Origin: Cladobotryum mycophilum
Taxonomy: Eukaryota > Ascomycota > Sordariomycetes > Hypocreales > Hypocreaceae
Assembly: GCA_036429605.1 (NCBI GenBank)
Contig: JAVFKD010000004.1
Span: forward strand, 2,480,001-2,544,000
Direction of reading: 5' to 3'
Length of the DNA: 64,000 nt
Of the stretch, positions 11,530-23,273 are shown piece by piece (the first letter of the stretch is position 1; each line of letters opens with the position of its first letter). A program made the translations under genes and the position numbers. Under the pieces are notes generated by a model. It worked only from the letters and a program-made list of their open reading frames with translations, was not told the origin of the DNA and did no database searches.

Positions 11530-12833
11530 ATGAAGTTTCTTCTTCATTCTCATTTCCCCGTGGGGCACGGCCTACCCATGCAAGCCGTAGCCCAGGCCCT
11601 CGTGAATAAGGGACACGAGGTCCTGTGGCTCGCTGCCGCCGGGCACGCAGCTCTCGTCAAGGCCACGGGAGCGAGATTTGTTGCAACCAAGGCCATCGCG
11701 GCTGTCGACGCCCCCTTGTGAAGCAGAGCAAGACGGGAATTCTGGATGAGGACTATGCGATGCACGAGAATCGCCTCCTATCCCAGGTTGCGGACTACCG
11801 TGCCGTCTTGGCTGACTTTGCTGCGGATGCACTGCTGGTGGACGTGTTTCCGTATGGAGCGCGAGCACTACACGACTTGGGAGAAATCCCTACGTACGCA
11901 ACACTTGGTGTTATACCCTTTTATACCTCTAATCCTAGGTCCCCTTTGCCAACCTCTGGAGCTCGCCCGGCAGCTCGCTGCCTGGATGTGGTGAAGAACG
12001 ATTTCTGGCACCTGGTCAATCAATGGATCACACTCCCTTACTACCTACGACCCATCATCAACAGCCAGAGAAAAGAGCTTGGGCTCAGCAACGTCCCCTT
12101 TGGAGAAGCTCCCGAGTGCTTCAAGTATAGCCCCTTCTTACATCTTCAAGCCTCCTCCGCCCAGCTCGAGTTCTATCAGGAACCAAAGCCTCAATCGCAC
12201 AGGCAGAATGTCGTCTACGTTGGACCACTCGTCAGGCCCGAAGCAGGCCTCTTCAGCCAACTCCCTACTTGGTGGAGCAACATCGTCATTCACAAGCGGG
12301 TCATTGGCATCACCCAAGGTACCCTTGCAACGAACCCGATCTCCCTGATTGTCCCCGCAATTCGAGCCCTCGTCGGCTACCCAGACGCTCTCCTAGTCGT
12401 CATGTCGCCTCATATTGAAGCAATAGCCGCTCGAGTGGGCACGCCAGACAACGTTCTATACGCCAAATGGCTACCCTACCACCTTCTCCTTCCCCAGCTA
12501 AGCCTTCTAGTCACTAACGGTGGCTACGGAAGCATCACCCAAGCCCTCTCCCACGCCGTCCCCCTCATCTGCGCAGGGCAGACCGAAGATAAGATGGACA
12601 CCGCGGCAAGAGTCGCCTGGTGCGGGGCTGGAATCGACCTCAAGACCGATATCCCCTCTGCGGGGGCCATCGATATCGCAGCACGAGTCATACTCTCCAG
12701 CTCCAGATATAGGGAGCGCGCGAAGAACCTGGGACTAGAGCTGAACATGCTTGGGGGCGGGCGACGAGCGGCGTATGAGCTCGAAGAATTGGCCATCCGC
12801 GCCAATGAGAGCTTGCGTGATGAGCGTACTTAA
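11530..12833 (+). CDS. Family 1 (MGT/UGT-like) glycosyltransferase, one-base frameshift
   Basis: Predicted to move a sugar from a nucleotide sugar to a small lipophilic acceptor, as in fungal detoxification or metabolite tailoring (family knowledge). The start MKFLLHSHFPVGHGLPMQA is the typical GT1 N-terminal strand plus G-x-G/H loop. The C-terminal half has GITQGT and the donor-sugar signature VTNGGYGSITQALSHAVP..AGQTEDK, where fungal members usually carry TNGGYG and EDK. The ATG at 11530 opens 64 codons that end in TGA at 11719-11721; the rest of the protein is in the -1 frame to 12833. Adding one base to the C5 run at 11711-11715 joins them into about 434 aa, the usual length. No intron is needed. 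The gene is convergent with ATM1. The acceptor substrate cannot be read from sequence. Confidence 0.85.
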
Positions 12834-13618
12834 TCATATTCGATAGCCGCTTATCGGATTTTTATCCTGACATACGTTCTTGGCCACTCATATTCGAGAA
12901 TGATCTTCAGAAGTAGGTCTAGTCTTCCCATCTCTTTATCAGCATCATACTAACTACTCAATAGAGAATGACAGACGACGATGTAGTATTCGTAACGAGC
13001 TCAAGGTCGACTACGTTAGGAAATACTTCTAGTATTTCCGCTAAAGAATAATGCTTTCAATACCTTGGCATGTGCCATCTGTGTAGGAATGGGGGCTTCT
13101 GGTAATGGAATAATAACGACTGGCATATGTCGTAATCTTGGGAAAGATGACTACAGGCTGTTTTTTTGACAAGTACAAAGAATAAAATTCTAATTCCAAG
13201 GGTATTTCTCATCAATTTGTGACCTCGTGGAGAATTTCTGGCGAATCCATTGGATTCGAAAGTAGAACACGCAAAGAATCACTGTCACAGAGCCATTGCG
13301 CAGAACAGGGCACCAAGAGCAGTCAATCTTGCGTATACACGCTGCCTAGAATAGGGTTATTGGGTATTATTTTCATTGTCTCCAGGCTGTTGTCTAGACT
13401 TAGAAGTTGGACCTAATCTTCGCCCACGAACACTTCGTTCTGGACGGATAGTCTCTACCGCCGCTGCTCTCCAACGATGTCACGCATAACTATATCTAGC
13501 TCTCGTATGAGCCAGGTTATGGAAGGCAAATTATGCCAAATGCAAATGGTTTCCTATATATAGGCTGCCTGCGGGCCAGTCATCTACTACATCCTTTCTC
13601 ACAACCTCATCACTCCCC
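12834..13618. other. Convergent 3' spacer between glycosyltransferase and ATM1
   Basis: Holds the 3' ends of both flanking genes. No gene is seen. Confidence 0.5.
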
Positions 13619-15780
13619 TTAATCCTTCTGCGTAGCTTCTTCATCACTGAACATAGTTTCCTGCGCTACAAAATTGTTAGTAAAATACCAATGACTGAAG
13701 TCTCAAGTTAACTTACCGCTCCAGAGCTCAGCATATACACCATCACGATCGATCAGCTCGCGGTGCGTTCCCATCTCTGCGACCCTGCCCTCCTTAAGCA
13801 CGATGATCAAATCGGAGTCGAAAATTGTCCTTAGTCGATGAGCTACAAACACGCTTGTCCTAGCCTTCTCGCGAAGAATGCCGTTGATGTTTACCATCAA
13901 GGCTTGCTCTGTGTGCGTGTCCAGAGCACTCGTCGCCTCGTCAAAGAATAGCAGAGGAGGGTCCTTGAGCAACAGTCGGCTCATAGCAAGCCGCTGCTTC
14001 TCACCACCAGAGATCATCATGCCTCGCTCGCCAACCTTGGTCTGGTAGCCGTCTGGGAACTTCTCGATAATATCGTGAATCCTGGCACGCTTCGCAGCGG
14101 CAACGACTTCCTCCTGGGAGGCGTCAATCTGACCGTAGCGGATGTTGTGCTCAACCGTGTCGTTGAAAAGGGGGTATCCTGAGGTACAACACCAATAGAC
14201 TTGCGCAGAGATTCGACAGTTACGTCACGAATATCCTGATCATCAATGAGAATACGACCATCCTGCACATCATAGGATCGGAAGAGAAGACGCAACAGTG
14301 TCGACTTGCCACAACCGCTTGGGCCGACGATGGCAACCTTCTTTCCAGCAGGGATAGTGACTGTCAAGTCCCTCAAGATGGGACGATCGGGGTGATATCC
14401 AAAATTGACCTTTTCAAACTTAATCTCTCCTCCCTTGATGAGGGAAAGAGGCTTCGCATTCGGCTTCTCGGTGATGTTGACGTTTACCTTTTGCAAGTTG
14501 AACAGCGTCTCCATGTCAAGGAGAGACTGGCGCAACTCACGATAAACCGAGCCCAAGAAGTTCAAGGGCACAGAGAGCTGGAAGACCAACTGGTTCACCA
14601 TGACCAGGTCGCCAACAGTCAAAGATCCGGTAGCCACACCATCAGCTGCGAGATACATCATAGCAGTCAAGGCCGAGGAGAAGATGATATTCTGCCCGCT
14701 GTTGAGATAGGCCAAGGAAGTCGCTACTTTGATAGAGCTCTTTTCGTACTGGGCCAAAGCCTTGTCATATCTTGCGACTTCAAACTTTTCGTTGTTAAAG
14801 TACTTGACGGCTTCATAGTTGATGAGCGAATCCACAGCAACAGTGGAAGCCTTGTTATCCGCGGCATTGGCCTGTCTTCGGAACTTTGTTCTCCACGCAG
14901 TCGTCCAAATAGTAAAAGCCGAGTATCCCACCATGGTCAGGACAGTAATAGCAGCGAATTTCGCACCATATTGCCAAGTGAGGATGCCGCATACCATGCT
15001 GATTTCCAAGGCCGTAGGCAAGATGTGAAATACCATGCTCGTCAACAAGAAGCTAATGCCCTTTGTACCTCGATCAATCGCCCGTGTCAAGCCACCGGTT
15101 TGCTTGGACAGGTGGAAGCTGAGATCTAAACGTAGGAGATGGTCGAAGACATTGCGAGCCACGCCACGGATAGCCTTTTGCGCAACGGAAGCAAACACGG
15201 CATTTCGCAGTTCCTGAAAGACGGTGGCGCCGATTCTAGTAGCACCGTATGCAAGGATCATGGCCCCCGCAATGGTGGTAGCCGTACCGCCAACGGCAGC
15301 GACATCGATATTCATAGAGTCGACGATGCTCTTAAAGTAAAAAGGCACCTGCACGTTCAAGACCTTTGCGCTGATGAGGAGCGAGACGGCAAGACCAACA
15401 CGGAACCGTGTGCCCATGCTGTCCTTGGGCCACAGGTATCGCGACATCTCCTTGATAATGGCCCAATCGGCCTTGCGCTGCTCAGTCGCAGACTTGTCCG
15501 CGCTCGCGAGGGGATCATTGTTTTGAGGTCGTTTCGTAGGAGTAGCTTTCGAGGTAGGAGAAGATGGAGAGGACTCGGGTCCGGCATCGACAGGTTTCTT
15601 GACATGGGCAGCGGCTGCGGGAGGAGGCGTTTGCTCACGACGGAACGCTGTCGATGTCCGGAGGGGCTGGATAGAGGCTGCAATTGGCCGCTGCGGAAGC
15701 CATGGAGGGCGGATAGAGGCCCGCGCAAAGCTGCACCGCGAACAGAGGAGCGAGGCTCTGGGTGTTATTCGCGGGATCAT
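13619..15780 (-). CDS. ATM1: Mitochondrial iron-sulfur ABC exporter ATM1, one-base frameshift
   Basis: Half-size ABC exporter of the inner mitochondrial membrane; in yeast Atm1 exports a sulfur/glutathione-linked species needed for cytosolic Fe-S proteins (family knowledge). Order: an Arg/Ser-rich presequence (about residues 1-60), a linker rich in Pro/Ser, a six-helix membrane domain, then an ATPase domain with Walker A GPSGCGKST (about 481), signature ISGGEKQR (590-597), Walker B LLFFDEATSALD (D614, E615) and H-loop His648. In the raw sequence the frame breaks just after VVPQDTP. One extra base in the G5 run (plus strand 14170-14174) gives the family-typical DTPLFNDTV. A 51-nt intron (13716-13666) removes an early stop, and the last exon ends ..QETMFSDEEATQKD at 13619. 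Total about 703 aa, normal for fungal Atm1. Confidence 0.93.
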
Positions 15781-16306
15781 TGTCGCGGTTTACCTTGGGG
15801 GAGCATTGTGTGTAGTTTGCTGGTGATCGATACCCGAGATGATGAAGCTGTCACGGAGCTATGTCGCAAGCTCGGCTCCAGTATTACTATATCCACTGAA
15901 TAGTGGGGGATAAGCGATTGCGCACGTGTGACCAAGACAAGAGGTAAAAACGTATAATAACAGGACACGGAGGGTCTCTGATGTTTGAAAAGAGTCGTCT
16001 TTGAAAACTTGAGATGTTGGAGAAAATAACTATCATCAATTGAGAACAGAAGAGAGTTGCGCCAATTTTCAAAGAATTATACGAGTATGTATGGTCTTAT
16101 CTAGTATGTGTGTGTTGCACTGCAACTTCGTGAGCTGCAGACACAATGGCGTCATAGTAACACCTGAGGCACCATGATCAGCAATGGCATCGAGCTTCTA
16201 TTATACGATTTTAAACCAAGTCCCAAGTTTGCATAGATGGACCTCATAAATACTCCATATAAATAGACATTAACACATAAACACCAAAGTAGACGGATCA
16301 CCATAT
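15781..16306. other. Spacer between the P450 3' end and the ATM1 start
   Basis: Contains the ATM1 promoter and the P450 3' end, both on the minus strand. No gene is seen. Confidence 0.5.
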
Positions 16307-18105
16307 TCATGTCTTCTTCTCTTCTGACGGCGGCGCCTCCCTCTTCTTGATCCACACCTTGATAGGTCTCTTCGGATATCTTGTTCCGACATATTTCACC
16401 GTTTCCGGTGTCTCCCACGACCCCCCTTTGCAGGCTGCATATCGTAAAACGTTATAATCGAAGAGGTAAACAGCAGCATCTCTCGTAGGGCAAAAGCTCT
16501 GCCCTTGCACATCTTAACTCCACCGCCTAAAAGAGAGGGAATTAGTAGAGCCCTTTTTAACACTCCGCTACTTGGCGTAAAATACTCACTGTATGGCTTT
16601 ATAGTGCCCAAATCTGCTGTTAGAGTCTTTTCCCCATTTTCATCCACAACTTCCTTGATATGTCTCTCGGCTCGCCACTCATTTGGTTCAGGGAAATATG
16701 TCGGATCAAACTGGTGAAGCTCGAGAGGCATGTGTGCATATGAGCCCTTCTCTAACAAGTAGGACTCGCCGTCTTTGCCTCTCTCGTCCAGCACGGTATC
16801 GTGATACATCCACTTCACCATCCACACCGAGGTGTATAGTCGGAGAGTCTCGACGTATGCGGCCTTGAGAAGTGGACATTTCGTCAAGAGGCCATCAAGG
16901 TCTACAGTTTCGAGCTCCGGTTGGACCCAGACTCCTGGCCCGAATTCGTTCTTGGGCTGAACAGCTTTCATATATGGCGCAATCTCTTCGCGAATTTGCT
17001 CGAGGAGGACCGCGTCTCGGTAGATCTCGAAGAGCATCCAAGCAATTAGCGGGCTTGAATTGGCAGTCGTAGACCATAGAAGAGCCAAGTCCAGCGCAGC
17101 GCGGCCATCAAGCGACATGCCGTGTTTACGATATTCCTCGGCTCGACCCTTGACAACTCTGCCCACATTATCGAGGTCTTGCCATCTCGGGCCAGGATCT
17201 TGTCCATCCATGTGCTTCTCTAAAGCCTGGTTGAACTCGTACATGTAGTCTTGTATCCTTCTTCGAGCTTGCTTCCCCCGTTGGAGACGTGGCAATGGCA
17301 CCCAGGTAGGGACCCCGGCAGCCAACATCACGAACCCCTTATCAAAAGTCCAAATCCACTTGAAAACATCTGGAAAATTCTCCACAAAGTCGGTTCCAAA
17401 TATGGCTGGGCTCGCGGTATGGGCAACAAAGTTTCGGATGAGCTCCATGAAGTCCGCCTCGACAACTGAACCTCCCTTGCCATCGGCGTTCTCAATCACA
17501 TCTGCGTCTGCCAGTCTCTCCCACTCCGCTTGGTCAGCCGGGTAACTGTTAAAGGTTACCAAATCCGCGATCCTTCGCTTAATCAATCGTAGAGTGACGT
17601 TGGTTATCTCGCTAAGGCCCGGTTCTGAAAGAAGATGTCTGTACTGAGCTCGGGCATCCTCGAGCATGCTGTTGTATACATTCTGATCCGCCTTGGGCAA
17701 GCCGAAAGTGGAGGTGAGGATACGGTTTGTCATCGTCTGGTCTTCTTCTGCGGGCCGCTGGAGGTTGAATAGTGCCGTGACTAGTGAAGGTTTGTAGACA
17801 AAGTGATGCATCTTGCCCATCATTGTGAATGAAAAGATGCCCTCATATCGGTCCCGCAAGCCCGCAAGGAAGCCCTCTCTGCCGATAATCATAAAGGGGG
17901 TATTTCCTATGAATGGTATCCAATGGGTGGAAACTGGCGGTATTTTTTGTTTTCCATTATTCTCGACAGACACTGAGTTTCCAGAAATCGCCTTTGTTGT
18001 GAACAGCACAATGAGTAGTGTAGCAATTGCTGCAAGAGTAATAGACTGCTGAGTGTTGATGAGTCCGTCGGTCACACCGCTCCAGAGCTCATTAAGAAAT
18101 GCCAT
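16307..18105 (-). CDS. Cytochrome P450, CYP7/CYP8-like, one-base frameshift
   Basis: Heme monooxygenase anchored in the ER by an N-terminal helix (about residues 22-42, AATLLIVLF). E419 and R422 form the ExxR pair (VETLRL), and Cys512 in SGGVKMCKGRAFA is the heme ligand. The I-helix region reads LLWSTTANSSPLIAWML, lacking the usual acid/Thr pair and having the N..P..W pattern seen in CYP7/CYP8 enzymes. Fungal relatives are often annotated oxysterol 7-alpha-hydroxylase, but the true substrate is unknown. A 63-nt intron (16589-16527) lies just before the heme loop and is itself free of stops. After KGG the frame needs one extra base in the C6 run at 16421-16426 to continue as SWETPETVKYVGTRYP to the TGA at 16307-16309, about 578 aa. 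Next to ATM1 but with no shared role evident. Confidence 0.9.
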
Positions 18106-19630
18106 CTTGTCGCCGTATAACTATTGAGCTATCCAGGGATGAAGCACATGTGACGTCCCAGGTCCTTGAGGATCCTTCAGTGAGATTTATCGACGTGGTC
18201 GTAACATCGCGCGCCACTCAGCTCTAGAGTTGGTGAATTCTGCCTAACCGAGTTCAGTATGTCCGGGTTGAGATAAAGAAACAGTCGAATATGGTGTACA
18301 AGACTCACACAATAGAGTTCCTTGTCTGTTTTCTTCGTAAATATAGACTTGGTTGATAAGCTCGTATGTGTCTGGGATAGGTTGAGGCGTCTACTCGTAG
18401 GTAGTTTGAGTTGCAACAAGTTGGGCGTCTGCAAGATTCCAGGTTCCACCTGCCCTGCGGTTTCTGTCAGTGGCCAGATAATACTATGTTGTAAGATGCA
18501 GCCCTGCTAGAGCCCTGAAGCCCAGGGATCTGGATCCACTGGATGGTTGGTTTCCGAGACAGCCCAGCGGGTGTCCAGTCACTATCCGCAGGGCTTCCCA
18601 CCACTGGAGCCATGCGCTACCCCCACCTTTATCTTCAACGTTATTAGGCCAGGGCTGCATCCAAACAAAAATCATTACTCCATGAGAAGAGTATCCATGG
18701 GTGGTTCGTCTTCATCTACAAATCAGGCAGTAGCCTATGATTAAATACACCGTACCTTGTATACGGTTGCATTCGTAACAGGATTTCATAAACGTTGAAA
18801 AAACTACAGGTTCCTATACAATTTATCTAGTAGCTCGAGTATTGCCTCCGTACCAATTCATCCCCCTTAGGAATACAGACACTGGACGCTCCTTGAGCAA
18901 ACTTGCATATTCCCCTTTCTTCTGCAGCAAAGACAAGCTTTTCGAATCATTCAAAAGGCCGGCCCCGCCTTTATCTTCATGCTTCAGGCTAAAACTGTCG
19001 GCTTGCACGTCAACCTATCGCTGCGTTTACTCAATTCAATATACCGACTACTATATTGCACCATCAGCACTCGCCAAGAGTTCCAGATGCCAGAACTCAG
19101 CTCAAAGTGCTCCCGCATGCATGCACATCGCTTAGGGATGTTGGCAGCAGGATTCAATATTCACATCAGCCCGCTTCTCACAACTCGCCTACAGATATCC
19201 ACTTACTCGCATTTTGCCACATAATTATATCGCCAAGTCCACGCAAATAGTTCGTCCCTGCACTGCCCTCCCTTCCAGCTTGGCACTCCACATCACTTGC
19301 CTCACGTTATTCGTCTCCGGTAAGCGATATTATCTTGTTATTGAAGCCATTTCCATGTAGGAAATATGATGACACTACTCTTCTTGCCTAGTCCCCTATA
19401 GCTAGCTACCCATTCGAGAAAATATAGTAAACGAAATATGGACGGTCGTCCAAGTGTCGACCTCCATCCTCACTAGAACAATATAACAGCAATTAACTTT
19501 AGCACATGTACCGGTGCATCCCAATTTTCCCCCCTTCGTCGACTATCCGTAGACAGGAGCATGTACAACCATAAAACGAAATCAATGCCAGTGTATCCGA
19601 GCCGACCACCACATGCACTTCTTGTTACCA
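18106..19630. other. Intergenic, no gene seen
   Basis: Upstream of the P450 and downstream of the Myb gene, both minus strand. Only short frames are present. Confidence 0.5.
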
Positions 19631-22600
19631 TTAACTCGGGACCCTGGCCGGCAGGTCCTCCATATCATCCATCACGCTGTCGGAGGAAGGTACCTGCGGG
19701 GGCGTGTTGTCTTCGCCGTCCTTGCTGGCGCTGCTAGGAGACTTGAACTTGCTCGGTGTCTTCCTCTTGCGTGGCTCCTCTTCGATGTTGGACTCTTCGC
19801 CCGCATCAGCCACTGGCTCTGGCAACATAGGTTCAGCCTCCTCAATAGGGTCCTGAACTTCTATAGCGGCCTTTTTCGACCTCTTCTTTGCGGGTGCCCG
19901 CTTTTTTGGTGCGGGCTTCTCCACAGGCGCCGGTTCCTGCATTAACTGAGGATCTTGGGAGAGCGCTGGATCAATGTGCATCTCCAAATCATCGACTTGG
20001 ACGCCGGTCGGCTGGTTCGCCTCCTCATCCTCTGCGCCAGAGTCATGAACAATCTCCGCACTCTTGGCCTGCTGTCCATTTGCCGTACTTCGCGAACGAA
20101 CTTGCTTGATAGCCTCGAGTTCTCGTGCATCGTCGTAAATTTGATCTAGTTCGGGCATTCCTCCAGACTGGTTGTATCCATTGATAATGTATTGCGTAAT
20201 TTGCTGCACCGTCTTGTGTTCCGAATCTGGCACAGTTTGCTTGAGACGATGCCAGAGCAACTGCTGAGCGGGGCGAGGCCATGTGCTGCGGAAGCTCTTA
20301 TCAACCAGCTTAACCCACGGGATCTTAGCATCTGATGGAGCTGCTGTCTGGTGAATGGCCAGGACCAAACGATACTGCTCCTCTTCGCCCATAGCAATGA
20401 GCTGCTGACGAGCAAGTTCAAGTTTAGCAGTCGCTTCATCATCCGGTTCATTGGTAGGTGACTCGGAGTCGCCATTCTTAGCCTCAGCTTTGCGATTTCT
20501 TCTCCTTCGAGTGCGATTGTTCAGTGCCTTCCATTTCGTAATACACTGCAGTCTGCTTCGCGTCCTGTCCATCTTCTCACTAATGTTCTGCCAGTCGATG
20601 AGTTCCTCATATGACTTTTGTAACAAGACCTTGTCTGGTTTTTGTTGGCGCAACTCATCAATGGCCTCCATGGCGTCCTTCACGTGTTGGGTGAGACGCC
20701 CTTCTTCTTCCGCATCCCATACATCCTTGCGCTGGGCAGTACCGCAAACGATGTAATTACGATATCTATCACGGACATCTTCTGGGTGGCGGTTAATAAT
20801 GCCGGCGATTTTGGACCAGGTGGTTCCGTGAACATGAATAAGTTCAGCCAGCTCCAAGTCCTGCTCAGCCGTCCAGGTACCACGTGCAACAAAGTTGTGG
20901 AACTTCTTGCGTGTAACATTGATGACCTTTTGCCTTTTACGATTGGGGCACTCGGCCGTAAGACGGAGCCAGAGCTGGGCGTGCGCGCTTCCAGCGGTTG
21001 TGCCTCCTGGCGCATGGATCATCTGCATTCGTTATTAGCTCCAACCTTCTCTGAAATAGGCCATTTGGCATTTATCCTACCTCATTCAGTTCAAACTGCG
21101 TTAGGTTATACTCCGCTCGGAACCTCTCTACAGCCCTACTGATACGAGAAAGTTCATCGTCGGAAAATCGACCCTGCGTGTAGCCATCCGGCCTGTATTG
21201 CGCAGCGGCTTCTTCGTCTTCGTCGGCCTGGCCGGCCTCTTCGGTTGGTTCCGCTTCAACTTCATCCTGAATGACTGGTGATAGTTTCTCTCGTTTTGGG
21301 GGTCGGCCCTTGGATCTCTTTGTGGCAGTCTTGCCCCGAGTTTTTCGCTTCTGCGTCTTAGCAGAAGGCGAGGTCGGCTCTTCAGGCATATCAGGGTCAG
21401 CTTCCGCTGAGCTCTCCACTGCAGTTGATTCAGCGACCGTAGGCTTTGGTTTTTTTGTCCTGGCCGAACGACGCCTTTTGGGGCTCTCAGTCGGCTCTTC
21501 TGCCTGGGTAGGCTCTTCAGGGGCTACGTCTGCATTGGTGTCGTTCTGAGACGCTGGGGCTTCCTCGTCTTCATTTTGAGTGCTGACATGCTCCCGCCAC
21601 ATTTCCCTAGCAATACTCTCGACGTCAGGTTCAAGTCCGGCGGCATCTGCCACGTCGTCTGTAGGCAGACCATGGATAGTATCAGTATCCATAGCTTCGC
21701 CGTCTTGAATCTCGGCGTCTCTGGGAAGTCCGTCAATCGCCATAGGAGCCATTGGAGCAATCGCGGCTCTAAAAGGAACACTATTTTCTCTAGAGCGGGG
21801 CCCCGCTGACTGACTGCGTCGACGAGCACGGGCAAGACTGGGCGAAAGTTGAGAATCAGGATCTTGGTCCATCTCCTCGTCAATCGCATTGAGAGTATCA
21901 GCGCCAGAGTTCCTATCTGTGCGCAAGAATGTCGCATGTGTGTCCATTGAGTCGAATGTTGGAAGCTCATCCTGAGTTCCCTGTACAACATCCTCAGCTG
22001 CATCGCTATTCGCCCTTCTTTTCTTTCGTCGCTTGCCTTCTGCTGAATCAGAAACCTTGCGCTTCTTTTTTGTTTGTGTCGAAGGAATGGTTGGCAATTC
22101 GTGCGCTTGCATGTCTGAGGTGGCAGTCTCAACCTCAACAGAGGGCTGGCTCAGCTGCATTGAAGGTGACGGAATATGCTCTTGTTCCTGGTCCAATTCT
22201 CCATTGGCAGCCAGACTGTCCGCAATCTCAGATTCCTGCGGGGACTTCTTCTTGGATCTCTTGCGCTTCTTGCCAGGAGTTTCGAGCTCAGTAATGGCTT
22301 CAGCAGCAATAGCATCCACCCTCCCCTTCTTCTTTTTATCGCGCTTTGAAGCACTGCTTGAAATAGGAAACGAGTGCTCTTCCGATTTTAATGATTGGGA
22401 TATTTGAACCGCAAAGGGAGCTGGAGACGCGTTGCTATCGAACATTTCGAGGTCTCCAAAGTCGGCATCCGCGTCGGCGCCAACATCATCATTCGGGAGA
22501 TCCTCGAGACCTTCCATCGCGTCGACCTGCGGCTCCTCCGCGTCAGACATTGTGGCAATGCGCTCGTCAAGACCTGGGTCCTGAGAATCGTCGATATAGT

Positions 22601-22739
22601 TGCGTTCGCGTTCAGTACCACTAAGAAGCGGCGAGGATTTGTCGGTGGATATCCCTTCAGGCACGCCAGACTGTGAGCCCATAAAATGCCGTAGTTTAGA
22701 GGCTAATTGGAAATCGGGCCATTTCTTGTTGGTAGGCAT
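19631..22739 (-). CDS. Myb/SANT nuclear protein, Reb1/TTF-I-like
   Basis: Likely sequence-specific DNA-binding protein of the Reb1/TTF-I type, which in yeasts and animals binds rDNA terminators and gene promoters. Exon 1 is 22739-21081 and exon 2 is 21022-19631, joined across a 58-nt intron as FELNE|MIHAPGG. Total about 1,016 aa, with no frameshift. Residues 1-500 are low-complexity, acidic, with many KKRKR-type basic clusters (NLS-like). A conserved-looking lead-in (GRFSDDELSRISRAVERFR) precedes a Myb repeat at about 601-645 (GTWTAEQDLELAELI..WSKIAG..DVRDRYRNY) and a second, divergent one at about 652-720 (VWDAEEEGRL..WQNISEKM..CITKWKAL). The tail is again charged, with AT-hook-like KKRAPAKKRSKK. 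Orthology to Reb1 itself is not proven; another two-repeat Myb protein is possible. Confidence 0.8.
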
Positions 22740-23273
22740 CGGTGCAGGCCAAGAGACGATGCGACTGCTGAAGCTTGACGATAGCTTTGACCTCGATCGT
22801 GATAGAGCAATCCTATGCGCGGTTCCAGGTTAGGAGTTTTTTCAGACTGAGTTGGGGGGATCGAATCCGGCGCGCTATTGCTGCCTGGGTCACGTGCCAC
22901 GTATTACTCTGGTATCCATTCATTCAATAGGGAGTTGCATGCAATTCACCACAGGCTGAAGATACAAGGAGAGGGTGGAATGAATTAGGAATAAATCGAT
23001 CGAAAAAGAAGATAGAAACTATTTAAAAAAAGAAGAAAAATAATATGACCCTTCTAGACAATTTTCTCTATCGTTTACATGCAAAACCGTCTGATAGTGT
23101 ACAGGAGTCGATGTCTCATAACAAAAGGAAACGTGTTTGTCGTCGTGACATTCCTCCCCTCCCTCCCACCAATGGATGCAACCCTAACCCCAACCTACAT
23201 CAGAGCAACCAAATCACTCCCCATATTATACAAGCCCCAACTCCAAATCACAATGCGTTCACACTCGGTGCCT
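22740..23273. other. Short spacer between two minus-strand genes
   Basis: Promoter side of the Myb gene and 3' side of the AAA-type gene. An A-rich stretch lies near 22990-23042. No gene is seen. Confidence 0.5.

Noticed and set aside
14392..15903. Long plus-strand frames opposite ATM1
   Set aside because: Mirror frames of a clearly coding minus strand; no independent features.
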